DNA from: Alcaligenaceae bacterium
GTDB lineage: Bacteria; Pseudomonadota; Gammaproteobacteria; Burkholderiales; Burkholderiaceae_B
Direction: 5' to 3'
Assembly: GCA_012727555.1 (NCBI GenBank)
Contig: JAAYGT010000029.1
Location: 1 to 46,769 of the forward strand
DNA length: 46,769 bases
Shown here: positions 18,746 to 27,848 of the stretch, one piece after another
How the letters are laid out: every line of letters starts with the position of its first letter
How positions within the stretch are numbered: the first letter of the stretch is position 1
Notes under the pieces: generated by a model
The model's input: only the letters and a program-made list of their open reading frames with translations
The model's database searches: none
Told to the model about the DNA's origin: nothing
Made by a program: the position numbers and the translations under genes

Positions 18746-19531
18746 ATGGATCCCCGTCTGACCAACCTGATCGCAAATGCACTGGCCGTTCTGGCCGTGC
18801 TGGCGCTGGTTGCCGGCGCGTTTGCATGGGTTACACAACGGCCGTATTTTGCGATCAGTACGTTGCACATCGAACCACTGGAAGGCGACGCCTTCGACTA
18901 CATCTCGGCGGCCAGTGTCAGCGCGGCTGTTGCGGGGCGCATAACTGGCAATTTCTTTTCCATCAATCTCGACGCCACGCGTCGCCTGATTGAAACCGTG
19001 CCCTGGGTGCGCAAGGCCCAGATCAGACGTCAGTGGCCCAATAGTCTGAGCATCCGTATAGAAGAACACCAGCCTCTTGCGCTATGGAACGAAAACCAGA
19101 TGATCAACACCTGGGGTGAAACGTTTACAGCCAATCAGGGCGAGCTGCCCGATGATGTTTTCATACCGCAGCTCAACGGCCCCGAGGATTCCGAGCGTCT
19201 GGTCGTTCAGCGTTATGCCGAACTTGCCCGCTGGTTTTCTCCACTGAGTTTGCGGGTGCAGGAAATTACACTCAGCCCACGCTATGCGTGGGATGTAACG
19301 TTGTCTCAAGGTACCTATCTGAATCTCGGGCGTGATCCGGCAGCCGATGTTGCCGATCCGCATGGTCGATCCGGTGCGGTGCCGTTTGCTGCACGTATTG
19401 AACGGTTTGTACTGGCATGGCCCGCCCTGATGAAAAGGATCGAGGGCCATACGTTGAAAAGTGCGGATCTACGTTATCCGAACGGGTTTGCAATTACTTT
19501 GGCGCCGGCAGGTGCCGCTTCTGGCAAGTAG
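18746..19531 (+). CDS. ftsQ: Cell division protein FtsQ
   Basis: FtsQ is the bitopic scaffold of the FtsQBL complex. From ATG 18746 the product is 261 residues: a short cytoplasmic end, one membrane helix (about 9-30), a POTRA domain (YFAISTLHIEPL through GNFFSINLDATRRLIETVPWVRKAQIRRQWP) and the beta domain with RIEEHQPLALW. AAGGAA at 18731-18736, nine bases before the ATG, decides this start. An in-frame ATG at 18677 inside ddl would add 23 residues with no family match. ftsA begins nine bases after the stop. Confidence 0.95.
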   Translation: MDPRLTNLIANALAVLAVLALVAGAFAWVTQRPYFAISTLHIEPLEGDAFDYISAASVSAAVAGRITGNFFSINLDATRRLIETVPWVRKAQIRRQWPNSLSIRIEEHQPLALWNENQMINTWGETFTANQGELPDDVFIPQLNGPEDSERLVVQRYAELARWFSPLSLRVQEITLSPRYAWDVTLSQGTYLNLGRDPAADVADPHGRSGAVPFAARIERFVLAWPALMKRIEGHTLKSADLRYPNGFAITLAPAGAASGK

Positions 19532-19540
19532 ATAAAAATT

Positions 19541-20767
19541 ATGACGCGTGATATCAAAGATCTTATCGTTGCGCTGGACATTGGTACCAGCAAGGTGGTT
19601 GCCGTTGTGGCAGAGATCTTGCCAGAGGGTCGGTTCGAAGTGCTGGGGCTTGGTCAGCACGAGTCCCAGGGCATGCGCAAGGGTGTGGTGGTCAATATCG
19701 AGGCCACGGTGAATTCCATTCAACGCGCACTTGAAGAGGCTGAACTGATGGCGGATTGCAAGATCCGCGAAGTCTATACAGGCATTGCCGGCAGCCACAT
19801 CAGCAGCTTCAATTCAACAGGCATGGTGGCCGTCAAGGACAAAGAGGTGACCTCCGCCGATGTGGCACGTGTCATCGAGACGGCCAAGGCAGTGAATATT
19901 TCCACCGATCAACAGGTCTTGCATGTGCTCACGCAAGAGTTCCGGGTTGACTCCCAGGAAGATATCCGGGAACCCATCGGTATGAGCGGCCTGCGCCTTG
20001 AGGTTTTTGTCCATATCGTGACCGGAGCGGTCAGCGCAGCCCAGAACATCGTCAAGTGTGTGCGCCGCTGTGGCCTGGAAGTTCAGGATCTGATCCTGCA
20101 GCCGCTGGCATCCAGCATGGCGTGCCTGACGGCTGATGAAAAGGAATTGGGTGTCGTGCTGGTGGACATCGGTGGTGGTACCACCGATGTTGCAATTTTC
20201 ACGGGCGGTGCCATTCGCCACACGGCGGTGGTGCCGATCGCCGGCGATCAGATCACCAGCGATATTGCCGCCATGTTGCGTACACCTACACCAGATGCAG
20301 AAGAGATCAAGATTCGTTACGGGGTAGCCAAGCAGTCTCTGGCGGACTCCGATGGTTACATCGAGGTTCCTGGCCTGGGTGATCGACCTAATCGCCAGGT
20401 CAAACGCCAGGCGTTGGGTGCGGTGATCGAGCCACGGGTCGAAGAGCTGTTCGTGTTTGTGCAGAACATCATTCGTGAGTCTGGTTATGAAGATGTCCTT
20501 GCTTCGGGCATTGTCATTACCGGCGGTACGGCCTTGCTGCCCGGCATTGTCGAGTTGGCGGAAGATGTCTTTCTGAAGCCGGTTCGTATTGGTGTGCCGG
20601 CTTACGAAGGCAGCCTGGCCGATGTCATGCACAATCCGCGGTTTTCCACCGTAATGGGCTTGCTGACCGAGGCTCGCCTGCAGCGTACCCGCGGTAAAAA
20701 AGTTGCACAGCAGAAGGGCTCATTCAAGACGCTGCTTGCCCGTATGCGTGAGTGGTTTGTGAATTGA
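19541..20767 (+). CDS. ftsA: Cell division protein FtsA
   Basis: This actin-like ATPase tethers FtsZ to the membrane and passes signals to the synthesis machinery. The 408-residue protein has the phosphate-1 loop VALDIGTSKV (about 10-19), the FtsA-specific 1C subdomain (around residues 84-165), phosphate-2 VLVDIGGGTTDVAIF, the adenosine motif VITGGTALLPGI, and a C-terminal amphipathic helix (FKTLLARMREWF) that serves as membrane anchor. No strong Shine-Dalgarno sequence is seen before the ATG, so translation may depend on ftsQ. About 100 bases with a hairpin separate it from ftsZ. Confidence 0.97.
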   Translation: MTRDIKDLIVALDIGTSKVVAVVAEILPEGRFEVLGLGQHESQGMRKGVVVNIEATVNSIQRALEEAELMADCKIREVYTGIAGSHISSFNSTGMVAVKDKEVTSADVARVIETAKAVNISTDQQVLHVLTQEFRVDSQEDIREPIGMSGLRLEVFVHIVTGAVSAAQNIVKCVRRCGLEVQDLILQPLASSMACLTADEKELGVVLVDIGGGTTDVAIFTGGAIRHTAVVPIAGDQITSDIAAMLRTPTPDAEEIKIRYGVAKQSLADSDGYIEVPGLGDRPNRQVKRQALGAVIEPRVEELFVFVQNIIRESGYEDVLASGIVITGGTALLPGIVELAEDVFLKPVRIGVPAYEGSLADVMHNPRFSTVMGLLTEARLQRTRGKKVAQQKGSFKTLLARMREWFVN

Positions 20768-20785
20768 TTTAAGTAGACGTTGTCC

Positions 20786-20814
20786 GGCAATGCGGGGGCT
20801 CCGCCCGCATTGCC
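20786..20814 (+). other. Strong hairpin between ftsA and ftsZ
   Basis: GGCAATGCGGG (20786-20796) pairs perfectly with CCCGCATTGCC (20804-20814) around a seven-base loop. No T tract follows, so it is not a standard terminator. It could be an mRNA processing or stability element, or a partial attenuator that tunes ftsZ expression relative to ftsA. The stem is visible in the sequence and the role is inferred. Confidence 0.65.
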
Positions 20815-20868
20815 TGCAGATGAATCGGGGATGAGTTCTAATTTTCCTGGCTATGTGAGGGAGTCAAA

Positions 20869-22044
20869 ATGATGAAGTTCGAGATGCTCGACACCAGCAA
20901 TAACGGCACTGTGATCAAAGTGGTCGGCGTGGGCGGTGCCGGTGGCAATGCGGTTGCCCACATGATCCGTTCCGGCGTGAGCGGTGTTGATTTCATTTGT
21001 GCCAATACCGATGCCCAGGCGCTGGCGGCCACGCAGGCGCCGGTGCAGATTCGCCTGGGGCGTACGGGGCTTGGCGCCGGTGCCCGCCCTGAGCAGGGCC
21101 GTGCCGCCGCCGAAACCGCACGCGAGGAAATTCGCGCTGCGTTGAATGGTGCCCACATGGTGTTCATCACCGCCGGCATGGGGGGCGGTACGGGTACCGG
21201 GGCAGGGCCGGTTGTGGCCGAAGTTGCCAAAGAGCTGGGTATTCTGACCGTTGGTGTGGTCACCAAGCCTTTTTCGTTTGAGGGTCCCAAGCGCACCAAG
21301 ATGGCTGAAGAAGGCATTCACGAGTTTTCCAGGCACGTCAATTCTCTTATTGTGGTATTGAACGAGAATCTTTACGAGTTGATGGATGAAGACGCCACCC
21401 AGGAAGATTGCTTCAAGGCGGCTGATGACGTTCTGCACAATGCGTGTGCCGGCATTGCGGAAATCATCAACGTCGAGGGTAACGTCAACGTTGACTTCGA
21501 AGACGTGAAGACCATCATGGGTGAGCAAGGCCAGGCCATGATGGGGACAGCCATCGCTTCAGGCACGAACCGCGCACGTGCTGCCGCCGAGCAAGCGATC
21601 GCCTGCCCGTTGCTGGAAGGGGTCGATCTTCATGGCGCGCGGGGCATTTTGGTCAATATCACGGCCAGCCGTACGCTCAAGATGCGCGAAACACGTGACA
21701 TCATGGACACCATCCGCAGTTATGCGGCCGAAGAGGCTACCATTGTGTTCGGTACGGCCTACGATGAATCCATGGGCGAGAACCTGCGTGTCACCGTTGT
21801 GGCAACGGGGCTGGGGCGCAAAGAAGTGGCGCGCCCACAGCTGGTCCATAGTCAGGCTGAAGAGCGCCGCACAGGAACGGATGACCTGCCTGTCGCGGGT
21901 GCCGGAGCCGCTGCAGCTGTACCCGAAGTGCCGGTTGTCATTCGCAACCCGCGTGGGGCAGCCTCAGCCCAGGTACGCGCCCTGGAGACTGCGGGCATGG
22001 ATCACTTTGATATTCCTGCCTTTTTGCGCCGTCAGGCCGACTGA
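20869..22044 (+). CDS. ftsZ: Cell division GTPase FtsZ
   Basis: This tubulin homologue forms the Z ring. The 391-residue protein has an N-terminal VVGVGGAGGNAVAHM nucleotide-binding segment, the tubulin signature GGGTGTG (105-111), the T7-loop region NVDFEDVKTIM with catalytic Asp, a variable linker (about 325-375) and the C-terminal peptide DIPAFLRRQ that binds FtsA. GAGGGAG lies about six bases upstream of the first of two consecutive ATG codons, and either could be used. It is the last gene of the dcw cluster. A hairpin precedes it and a double-hairpin terminator region follows. Confidence 0.98.
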   Translation: MMKFEMLDTSNNGTVIKVVGVGGAGGNAVAHMIRSGVSGVDFICANTDAQALAATQAPVQIRLGRTGLGAGARPEQGRAAAETAREEIRAALNGAHMVFITAGMGGGTGTGAGPVVAEVAKELGILTVGVVTKPFSFEGPKRTKMAEEGIHEFSRHVNSLIVVLNENLYELMDEDATQEDCFKAADDVLHNACAGIAEIINVEGNVNVDFEDVKTIMGEQGQAMMGTAIASGTNRARAAAEQAIACPLLEGVDLHGARGILVNITASRTLKMRETRDIMDTIRSYAAEEATIVFGTAYDESMGENLRVTVVATGLGRKEVARPQLVHSQAEERRTGTDDLPVAGAGAAAAVPEVPVVIRNPRGAASAQVRALETAGMDHFDIPAFLRRQAD

Positions 22045-22109
22045 AACTTCAGGCACAACGTACTCTCTCACCGTTGTTCCAACGCTTTGGTGTTCTCGCC
22101 AAGGGTTTG

Positions 22110-22167
22110 CAGGGTTGGCGCTTCCCCCGCGCCGACCCTGTCTTCGTGCGTTCTGAACGCGTTTTTT
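22110..22167 (+). terminator. Tandem hairpins ending the dcw cluster
   Basis: The first hairpin is a 12-pair stem (22110-22121 with 22129-22140, one T-G wobble) around TTCCCCC. The second is a short stem, GCGTT-CTG-AACGC (22148-22160), running directly into GTTTTTT. The second has the form of an intrinsic terminator, and the first may reinforce it or protect the ftsZ mRNA 3' end. The pair lies between ftsZ and the lpxC upstream region. Confidence 0.65.
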
Positions 22168-22191
22168 GAAGTCCGCTGAAACATAAATGTC

Positions 22192-22235
22192 TTAGTGGTA
22201 AACCCGTATTTCAGGTAAACTCTTTCTTTTATAGT
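22192..22235 (+). promoter_or_regulatory. Possible lpxC promoter region
   Basis: Two candidate elements lie in an AT-rich stretch: TTAGTG (22192) and TAAACT (22216) separated by 18 bases, and TATAGT (22230-22235) with only a poor -35. lpxC needs its own promoter if the hairpins at 22110-22167 terminate. I cannot tell which element is used. Confidence 0.3.
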
Positions 22236-22298
22236 CCGCTTGTTGTTGCGTGCGTATTACAGTGCGTCTGCAAGACAGCGGGTATGGTCGAACACATC

Positions 22299-23225
22299 AT
22301 GTTACGTCAGCGCACCATCCAGAAAGCTATCAGCACCAAAGGTGTCGGTCTGCATTCCGGGCGCCGGGTCGAGATCACTCTTCGGCCGGCTGCCCCCGAT
22401 ACCGGTATTGTTTTTCATCGTGTCGATCTTCCTTCCGTGGTCGATCTGCCCGCGTCTGCCGATCAGGTGGGCAATACCCGCATGGCATCCGTGCTGCAAC
22501 AGGGTAACGTCCGTGTGTCAACCGTCGAGCACATCATGTCGGCGCTGGCCGGCCTGGGTATCGATAACCTGCACGTCGATCTCACCGCCGAAGAAGTGCC
22601 CATCATGGATGGCAGCGCCGGTACGTTTGTGTACCTGTTGCGCTCGGCCGGCCTTCAGGAACAGGCCGCGCCCAAGCGTTTTCTGCGTGTGCTCAAACCT
22701 GTTGAAGTGCGCGAGGGCGAGGGTGCGGATGCCAAGTGGGCGCGTCTTGAGCCCTATGAGGGCTATGCGCTGTCGTTCACCATCGATTTCAGCCATCCGG
22801 CGATCAGTTCAACGGCCAATACGGCCCAAGTTGATTTCGAAACAGATTCCTACGTCAAAACCATTGCGCGGGCGCGCACTTTCGGCTTCGCCAGCGAAGT
22901 TGAAGCCCTGCGTGCGGCAGGTCTTGGCCGTGGCGGTAGTCTCGACAACGTCATTGTCATGGATGAATACCGTGTTTTGAACTCCGACGGTTTGCGTTAC
23001 GACGACGAATTCGTCAAACACAAGATCCTTGACGCCATCGGTGATCTTTATCTTATTGGCAAGCCGCTTGTAGCACGCTATGTGGCTTACAAGTCCGGAC
23101 ACGGGCTTAATAATCAGCTGGCGCGAGCCCTGTTGGCCAACCAGGATGCCTGGGAAATCGTCACCTACGAAGAAGCGGGTGCCCAGGTGCCCAAGTCGTT
23201 TGTGCACGACTGGAAGTTTGCCTGA
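22299..23225 (+). CDS. lpxC: UDP-3-O-acyl-GlcNAc deacetylase LpxC
   Basis: LpxC is the zinc-dependent deacetylase that commits UDP-3-O-acyl-GlcNAc to lipid A synthesis. Counting from ATG 22299 (MLRQRTIQ, 308 residues) the zinc ligands are H78 ([12 protein letters not shown]), H241 and D245 (HKILDAIGD), and the general acid/base H268 is in [17 protein letters not shown] and the catalytic glutamate in [11 protein letters not shown] are also present. An in-frame ATG five codons upstream (22284) is possible. Family alignment favours 22299, but neither has a clear Shine-Dalgarno sequence. The gene lies downstream of the dcw terminator, and the enzyme is cytoplasmic. Confidence 0.96.
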   Translation: MLRQRTIQKAISTKGVGLHSGRRVEITLRPAAPDTGIVFHRVDLPSVVDLPASADQVGNTRMASVLQQGNVRVSTVEHIMSALAGLGIDNLHVDLTAEEVPIMDGSAGTFVYLLRSAGLQEQAAPKRFLRVLKPVEVREGEGADAKWARLEPYEGYALSFTIDFSHPAISSTANTAQVDFETDSYVKTIARARTFGFASEVEALRAAGLGRGGSLDNVIVMDEYRVLNSDGLRYDDEFVKHKILDAIGDLYLIGKPLVARYVAYKSGHGLNNQLARALLANQDAWEIVTYEEAGAQVPKSFVHDWKFA

Positions 23226-23332
23226 AACCCATTCGCCTTGACTGTTTTTTGTCCACAGGGGCCTTGCAGGTATCCCGTGTGGGCGTTCCTTTGCGGCCCA
23301 TGGCGTGTTCGTGTGCGCCTTTGGTGTCTGGC

Positions 23333-23797
23333 TTACCCGCCGTGGTGTTTCAGAAGCCGGTTGATCGCATCAGCCAATGGCCCCGGGGGCGTTGTTTCGA
23401 GCAGTTTTCTGAAGGCTGCCAGCGATGTCTGACCCAGGGGTTCGATATCCCGTACGCGCTTTTGTGTCACGCTGACAGGATTCCCCGCTTGTACCTTCAC
23501 GGCCAGTTCGGTAATGTTCCATCCTGCGGCGTTCAGGTCGGCGATCAGGCGTGGCGCCATCTGGCGCAATTTCGCGGCAAAACCGGCCGAGGGCACGGCC
23601 AGTGTCAGGCAGTGTTGGTCCAGTCGGGCGGCACGGCAGGCGCTGGCGAACGCCGAGGGTAACTGGCGTTTCAGGTTTTGTTCTATAGCCATCAACTGGC
23701 GTGCCGTTGCCAAGACGGTGGCGCTTTCCGGGTTGGTGCTTAACCAGTTCACCGCCAGCGATGCTGAGCGGGAGCGGCCCGACGGGGTGAGCGACAT
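23333..23797 (-). CDS. DUF721 / DciA-like protein
   Basis: This 154-residue protein has the DUF721 (DciA) layout. The first half has the L-x-x-L-Q-R-QLP-type segment NLKRQLPSAFASACRAARLDQHCLTLAVPSAGFAAKLRQ-like (about 40-80), a K-homology-like fold preceded by a short N-terminal tail. The C-terminal half (about 110-154) is Pro- and Leu-rich. DciA proteins interact with the replicative helicase DnaB in bacteria that lack DnaC, and some members are uncharacterised. A DUF721 gene beside lpxC and secA is the usual arrangement in Bordetella and Burkholderia. It is convergent with lpxC and divergent from the M23 gene. Function is inferred from family only. Confidence 0.75.
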   Translation of the reverse strand: MSLTPSGRSRSASLAVNWLSTNPESATVLATARQLMAIEQNLKRQLPSAFASACRAARLDQHCLTLAVPSAGFAAKLRQMAPRLIADLNAAGWNITELAVKVQAGNPVSVTQKRVRDIEPLGQTSLAAFRKLLETTPPGPLADAINRLLKHHGG

Positions 23798-23873
23798 GTG
23801 ATGCGTGAGCCTTCGTGAGGCGACGCAGAGGCTATGGTGCCGCTGCGTCTGAATGAATCAAGGAGTAATGGTC

Positions 23874-24884
23874 TTGCAGAATCATTCTAGCAAGAAAGGT
23901 TTGAGGGTCGTGTTGATGGCCCTGGTGTCGGTTTCGGCCTTGCTGGCTTCGGCTGCCGCCGGTGCCTGGATGCAGGCAAGCCTTCAGAAAACGCAGCCCG
24001 AGATCCTGGCGGCCGGATTGTATCCTGGCGAACACGCCGAGCGTGACAGTGTCATGTTGCGCCAGAATCTGGATCTGCTGGCCGAAAAGGTGGGTGATCT
24101 TCAGGCGCGAGTGATTGCGATCGATGCGTTGGGGCAACGTCTTGCCGATGTCGCAGGTGTCAAAAACACGTCGGAAGAGTCGGGCCTGTCCGTAAACGAT
24201 GAAGACACCCTTTCGGAGCAGTTCGAGTCGTCCGTGTTGCAGGATCAGGCAACGGATGATGCCATGGCCGACTTCGAAGAGCTGGCGGTGCCTTCCGGAA
24301 CGGTCTGGTCAGCCGAAGGGCTGGGGCGGCAGCTTGATCGTCTGGCCCGGCAGTTATCCGAGAAACAGGATCACCTTGCGCTTCTCGATGCCGTATTGAC
24401 GCAGCGCTCCGGGCTCGAGGCCAGTTTGCCCACGTTTCGGCCTGTCGATTATCCCTACCTCACCTCGTCATTCGGCTGGCGCCGCAATCCAGTCACGGGG
24501 CGCCATTCCATGCACGAAGGCCTTGATTTTTCAGCGCCTCGGGGCACTCCCATCTATGCTGCGTCCGGCGGGGTTGTTACTGAAGCCCGCTACCATACCG
24601 GCTACGGCAAGCTGGTTGAAATCAACCATGGCAACGGCCTTGTCACGCGTTATGCGCATGCTTCGTCCATCAACGTCAAGCTGGGTCAGGTCGTGACCAA
24701 AGGTGAAATGGTTGCCCGGGTTGGTTCTACGGGCCGCTCGACAGGGCCTCATCTGCACTTTGAGGTGCGTATGGCCGGTGAGCCTCTTGATCCCCGTCTG
24801 TTCCTTGACCAGACAGAAGCCCCTGAAACTTTGCTGGCAAAGGTGTTCGGCACAACCGATGCCGACTCACCGCAGGTGCGTTAA
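23874..24884 (+). CDS. M23 family peptidoglycan metallopeptidase
   Basis: This LytM-type (M23) endopeptidase-like protein has a membrane anchor or uncleaved signal (about residues 10-33), a coiled-coil region (about 55-170, including [19 protein letters not shown]) and a C-terminal LytM domain. Metal and catalytic motifs are HEGLDFSAP (H and D) and HLHFEVR (H-x-H), with [17 protein letters not shown] before them, so the domain looks active. It acts in the periplasm. AGGAG at 23861-23865 best fits a TTG start at 23874 (eight-base spacing). ATG at 23868 is only two bases away and ATG at 23853 has no ribosome site. The true start is uncertain by up to seven codons. secA follows after 89 bases. 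Confidence 0.88.
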   Translation: MQNHSSKKGLRVVLMALVSVSALLASAAAGAWMQASLQKTQPEILAAGLYPGEHAERDSVMLRQNLDLLAEKVGDLQARVIAIDALGQRLADVAGVKNTSEESGLSVNDEDTLSEQFESSVLQDQATDDAMADFEELAVPSGTVWSAEGLGRQLDRLARQLSEKQDHLALLDAVLTQRSGLEASLPTFRPVDYPYLTSSFGWRRNPVTGRHSMHEGLDFSAPRGTPIYAASGGVVTEARYHTGYGKLVEINHGNGLVTRYAHASSINVKLGQVVTKGEMVARVGSTGRSTGPHLHFEVRMAGEPLDPRLFLDQTEAPETLLAKVFGTTDADSPQVR

Positions 24885-24973
24885 ACTGTAGCGTTTCCTG
24901 CGGGCATGCCCGCCAACCCAACAACAGGCAAAAGGGCTGTGCCTGCGCGCACCGCTCTGCGAATGAAACACCT

Positions 24974-27718
24974 ATGGTTTCTATCCTCAAGAAGATCTTT
25001 GGCACGCGTAACGACCGTATCTTGAAGCAGTACCGCAAGCAAGTCAGCAAGATCAACTCGCTTGAACCTTCAATACAGGTTTTGTCCGACACCGAACTTG
25101 CCGCAAAAACCCAGGAATTCCGGCAACGCATCGAAGGTGGGGCCAGTCTCGATGATCTTCTGCCCGAGGCCTTTGCCGTGGTACGTGAGGCAGGCAAGCG
25201 TGTTTTCGGCATGCGTCACTTCGATGTCCAGATGCTCGGCGGCATTGCCCTTCACAACGGCAAGATCGCAGAAATGCGTACTGGCGAAGGCAAGACACTC
25301 ATGGCCACGCTTCCTGTGTATCTGAATGCGTTGGCTGGTAAAGGGGTGCATGTCGTTACCGTCAACGATTACCTCGCTCGCCGTGATGCCGAATGGATGG
25401 GGCGTCTCTACAATTTTCTGGGTATGTCGGTCGGGGTGGTGGTACCCCAGCAAGACAACGAAGAAAAACGCGCCGCCTACAGGGCAGATATAACGTACGG
25501 CACAAACAACGAATACGGTTTTGACTACCTGCGTGACAACATGGAATACCGCGCGGAAGATCGTCTTCAGCGTGGTCTGTTCTATGCCATTGTCGATGAA
25601 GTCGATTCCATTCTCATCGATGAAGCCCGTACCCCGTTGATCATTTCAGGCCAGGCCGAAGACAACACCGAACTGTACCTGCGCATGAATGCGGTTCCGC
25701 CCATGCTGGTGCGCATGGCGTCTGAGCCGAAACCGCACGAACCCGAGCCCGAAGGTGATTTCTGGGTCGATGAAAAAAGCCAGCAGGTGCATTTATCTGA
25801 AGCCGGGCAATTGCGTGCCGAAGAGCTCATGAAAGAAATCGGCCTTCTGCCGGCAGAAGAGTCTCTGTATGACCCGCGTCATATTTCCCTGGTGCACCAT
25901 TTGATGGTGGCGTTGCGTGCCCACAATTTGTTCTTCCGTGATCAGCAGTACGTTGTGCAAAACGGCGAAATCGTCATCGTCGATGAATTCACTGGCCGTC
26001 TCATGACGGGTCGCCGCTGGTCCGATGGCCTGCATCAGGCGGTTGAAGCCAAGGAAGGCGTGAAGATCCAGAACGAGAACCAGACACTGGCCTCGATCAC
26101 GTTCCAGAATTATTTCCGCATGTACCAGAAGCTGTCCGGCATGACCGGTACAGCCGACACCGAAGCCTATGAATTCCAGGAAATCTACGGGCTTGAAACG
26201 GTCATTATTCCAACGAACCGCCCCATGGAGCGTATCGATCAGAACGACCAGGTGTTCAAGACCGATGCCGAAAAATACAACGCCATTCTTGCCGACATCA
26301 AAGATTGTCACGAGCGTGGCCAGCCTGTGCTGGTTGGCACCACCAGTATTGAAAACTCCGAATTGTTGTCCGGGTTGCTAGCCAAGGCCAAACTGCCACA
26401 CGAAGTGCTGAACGCCAAGCAGCATGCACGCGAAGCCCAGATCGTGGCCGAGGCCGGCAAACCGGGGCGTATCACCATCGCCACCAACATGGCCGGCCGT
26501 GGTACCGACATCGTTCTCGGTGGCAGCATCGAGAAACAGGTCGATCTTGTCCGCGCCGACCCCGAACTTTCCGATGAGCAAAAGAAAGAAAAAGTCGCTG
26601 CGATCCGTGCCGAGTGGGAGCCCATGAACCAGGCTGTCAAGGCGGCGGGTGGCTTGCGCATCATCGGTACAGAACGCCACGAATCCCGTCGTATCGACAA
26701 CCAGTTGCGCGGGCGTGCAGGTCGTCAGGGTGACCCAGGCTCTTCACGGTTCTATCTGTCGCTCGATGACTCTCTCATGCGCATTTTTGCGGGCGATCGC
26801 GTGCGTGCCATCATGGATCGCCTGCGTTTGCCCGAAGGCGAGCCCATCGAGGCCAAAATGGTTTCGCGCTCCATCGAATCAGCCCAGCGCAAGGTGGAAG
26901 GCCGCAACTTCGATATCCGCAAGCAGTTGCTGCAGTTCGACGATGTTGCCAACGATCAGCGCAAGGTGTTGTATGCCCAGCGCAACGATGTCCTCGAGGC
27001 CGCCGATGTCAGCGACAGCGTGGCCAACTTGCGGGCGGCTGCGCTCACCACCCAGTTCCGTGCCTTCATTCCCGAAGAAACCATGGAAGAACAATGGGAT
27101 GTTGCCGGCTTGCAAGCCACGCTTGAGTCCGAATGGGGCATTGTCATGCCGCTGGTCGAGATGCTCGAAAAAGAACCCAACCTGACCGATGACGACTTGC
27201 TTGCGCAGGTTCTTGAGCATGCGGGCGTGGTGTATCAGGCCAAGGTTGATCTCGTTGGTCGTGAAGGCTGGTTGCCCTTCGAGCGTTCGGTCTTGCTGCA
27301 AGCCATCGACAACCATTGGCGCAATCATTTGTCGGCTCTTGATCATCTGCGTCAGGGCATTCACCTGCGTGGGTATGCCCAGAAAGACCCCAAGCAGGAA
27401 TACAAACGTGAGGCCTTTGTCCTGTTTTCCGACATGCTCGACCGCATCCGCGACGACGTCGTCCGTGTGCTCATGACCGTCAAGGTGCAAACGCGCGAGC
27501 AGGTCGAGGCCGTGGAGCCTGAGCCATCACTGACGCATGTCAGTTATCATCATGCCGACTACGATGCGGCCCTCAGTGGCGAAGATCCTGGTCTTGATGA
27601 AGGGCAGGCCGGCAAGCTGGCCGGGCAGGCCGATGCCATTCCTCGGGTTGGCCGCAACGATCCGTGCCCGTGCGGCAGCGGCAAGAAGTACAAGCAGTGC
27701 CACGGCAGGATCAGCTGA
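24974..27718 (+). CDS. secA: Preprotein translocase ATPase SecA
   Basis: SecA is the ATP-driven motor that pushes preproteins through SecYEG. The 914-residue protein has Walker [10 protein letters not shown] (about 102-110), DEVDSIL (Walker B), the preprotein cross-linking domain, the second nucleotide-binding fold with [14 protein letters not shown] and [10 protein letters not shown], the helical scaffold and wing, and a C-terminal zinc finger [13 protein letters not shown]. Length matches proteobacterial SecA. No secM gene lies upstream; instead a GCGGGCATGCCCGC palindrome (24900-24913) sits in the leader, about 60 bases before the start. The ribosome-binding site is weak. The gene is followed by a GC-rich hairpin. 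Confidence 0.98.
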   Translation: MVSILKKIFGTRNDRILKQYRKQVSKINSLEPSIQVLSDTELAAKTQEFRQRIEGGASLDDLLPEAFAVVREAGKRVFGMRHFDVQMLGGIALHNGKIAEMRTGEGKTLMATLPVYLNALAGKGVHVVTVNDYLARRDAEWMGRLYNFLGMSVGVVVPQQDNEEKRAAYRADITYGTNNEYGFDYLRDNMEYRAEDRLQRGLFYAIVDEVDSILIDEARTPLIISGQAEDNTELYLRMNAVPPMLVRMASEPKPHEPEPEGDFWVDEKSQQVHLSEAGQLRAEELMKEIGLLPAEESLYDPRHISLVHHLMVALRAHNLFFRDQQYVVQNGEIVIVDEFTGRLMTGRRWSDGLHQAVEAKEGVKIQNENQTLASITFQNYFRMYQKLSGMTGTADTEAYEFQEIYGLETVIIPTNRPMERIDQNDQVFKTDAEKYNAILADIKDCHERGQPVLVGTTSIENSELLSGLLAKAKLPHEVLNAKQHAREAQIVAEAGKPGRITIATNMAGRGTDIVLGGSIEKQVDLVRADPELSDEQKKEKVAAIRAEWEPMNQAVKAAGGLRIIGTERHESRRIDNQLRGRAGRQGDPGSSRFYLSLDDSLMRIFAGDRVRAIMDRLRLPEGEPIEAKMVSRSIESAQRKVEGRNFDIRKQLLQFDDVANDQRKVLYAQRNDVLEAADVSDSVANLRAAALTTQFRAFIPEETMEEQWDVAGLQATLESEWGIVMPLVEMLEKEPNLTDDDLLAQVLEHAGVVYQAKVDLVGREGWLPFERSVLLQAIDNHWRNHLSALDHLRQGIHLRGYAQKDPKQEYKREAFVLFSDMLDRIRDDVVRVLMTVKVQTREQVEAVEPEPSLTHVSYHHADYDAALSGEDPGLDEGQAGKLAGQADAIPRVGRNDPCPCGSGKKYKQCHGRIS

Positions 27719-27745
27719 CGCTCAATCGGTTTATCCGGTCTGAAA

Positions 27746-27793
27746 GGCCCGGCCCCGTATCCCGTCTGTTTTCCGGGGTTTCGGGGCCGGGCC
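27746..27793 (+). terminator. Putative secA terminator hairpin
   Basis: GGCCCGGCCCCG (27746-27757) pairs with CGGGGCCGGGCC (27782-27793) in a perfect 12-base stem with a 24-base loop. The trailing GTATTATTT is AT-rich but not a clean T tract, so termination is likely but not certain. The convergent acyltransferase gene ends at 27849. Confidence 0.6.
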
Positions 27794-27848
27794 GTATTAT
27801 TTGTGGCGCGTTTCAGGTGCGTATCGGGACCGGGTTTTCAGTGCCCGG

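Noticed and set aside
24900-24913. SecM-like arrest control or riboswitch upstream of secA
   Set aside because: The GCGGGCATGCCCGC palindrome is short, no arrest-peptide ORF is present, and the upstream gene encodes an M23 peptidase.
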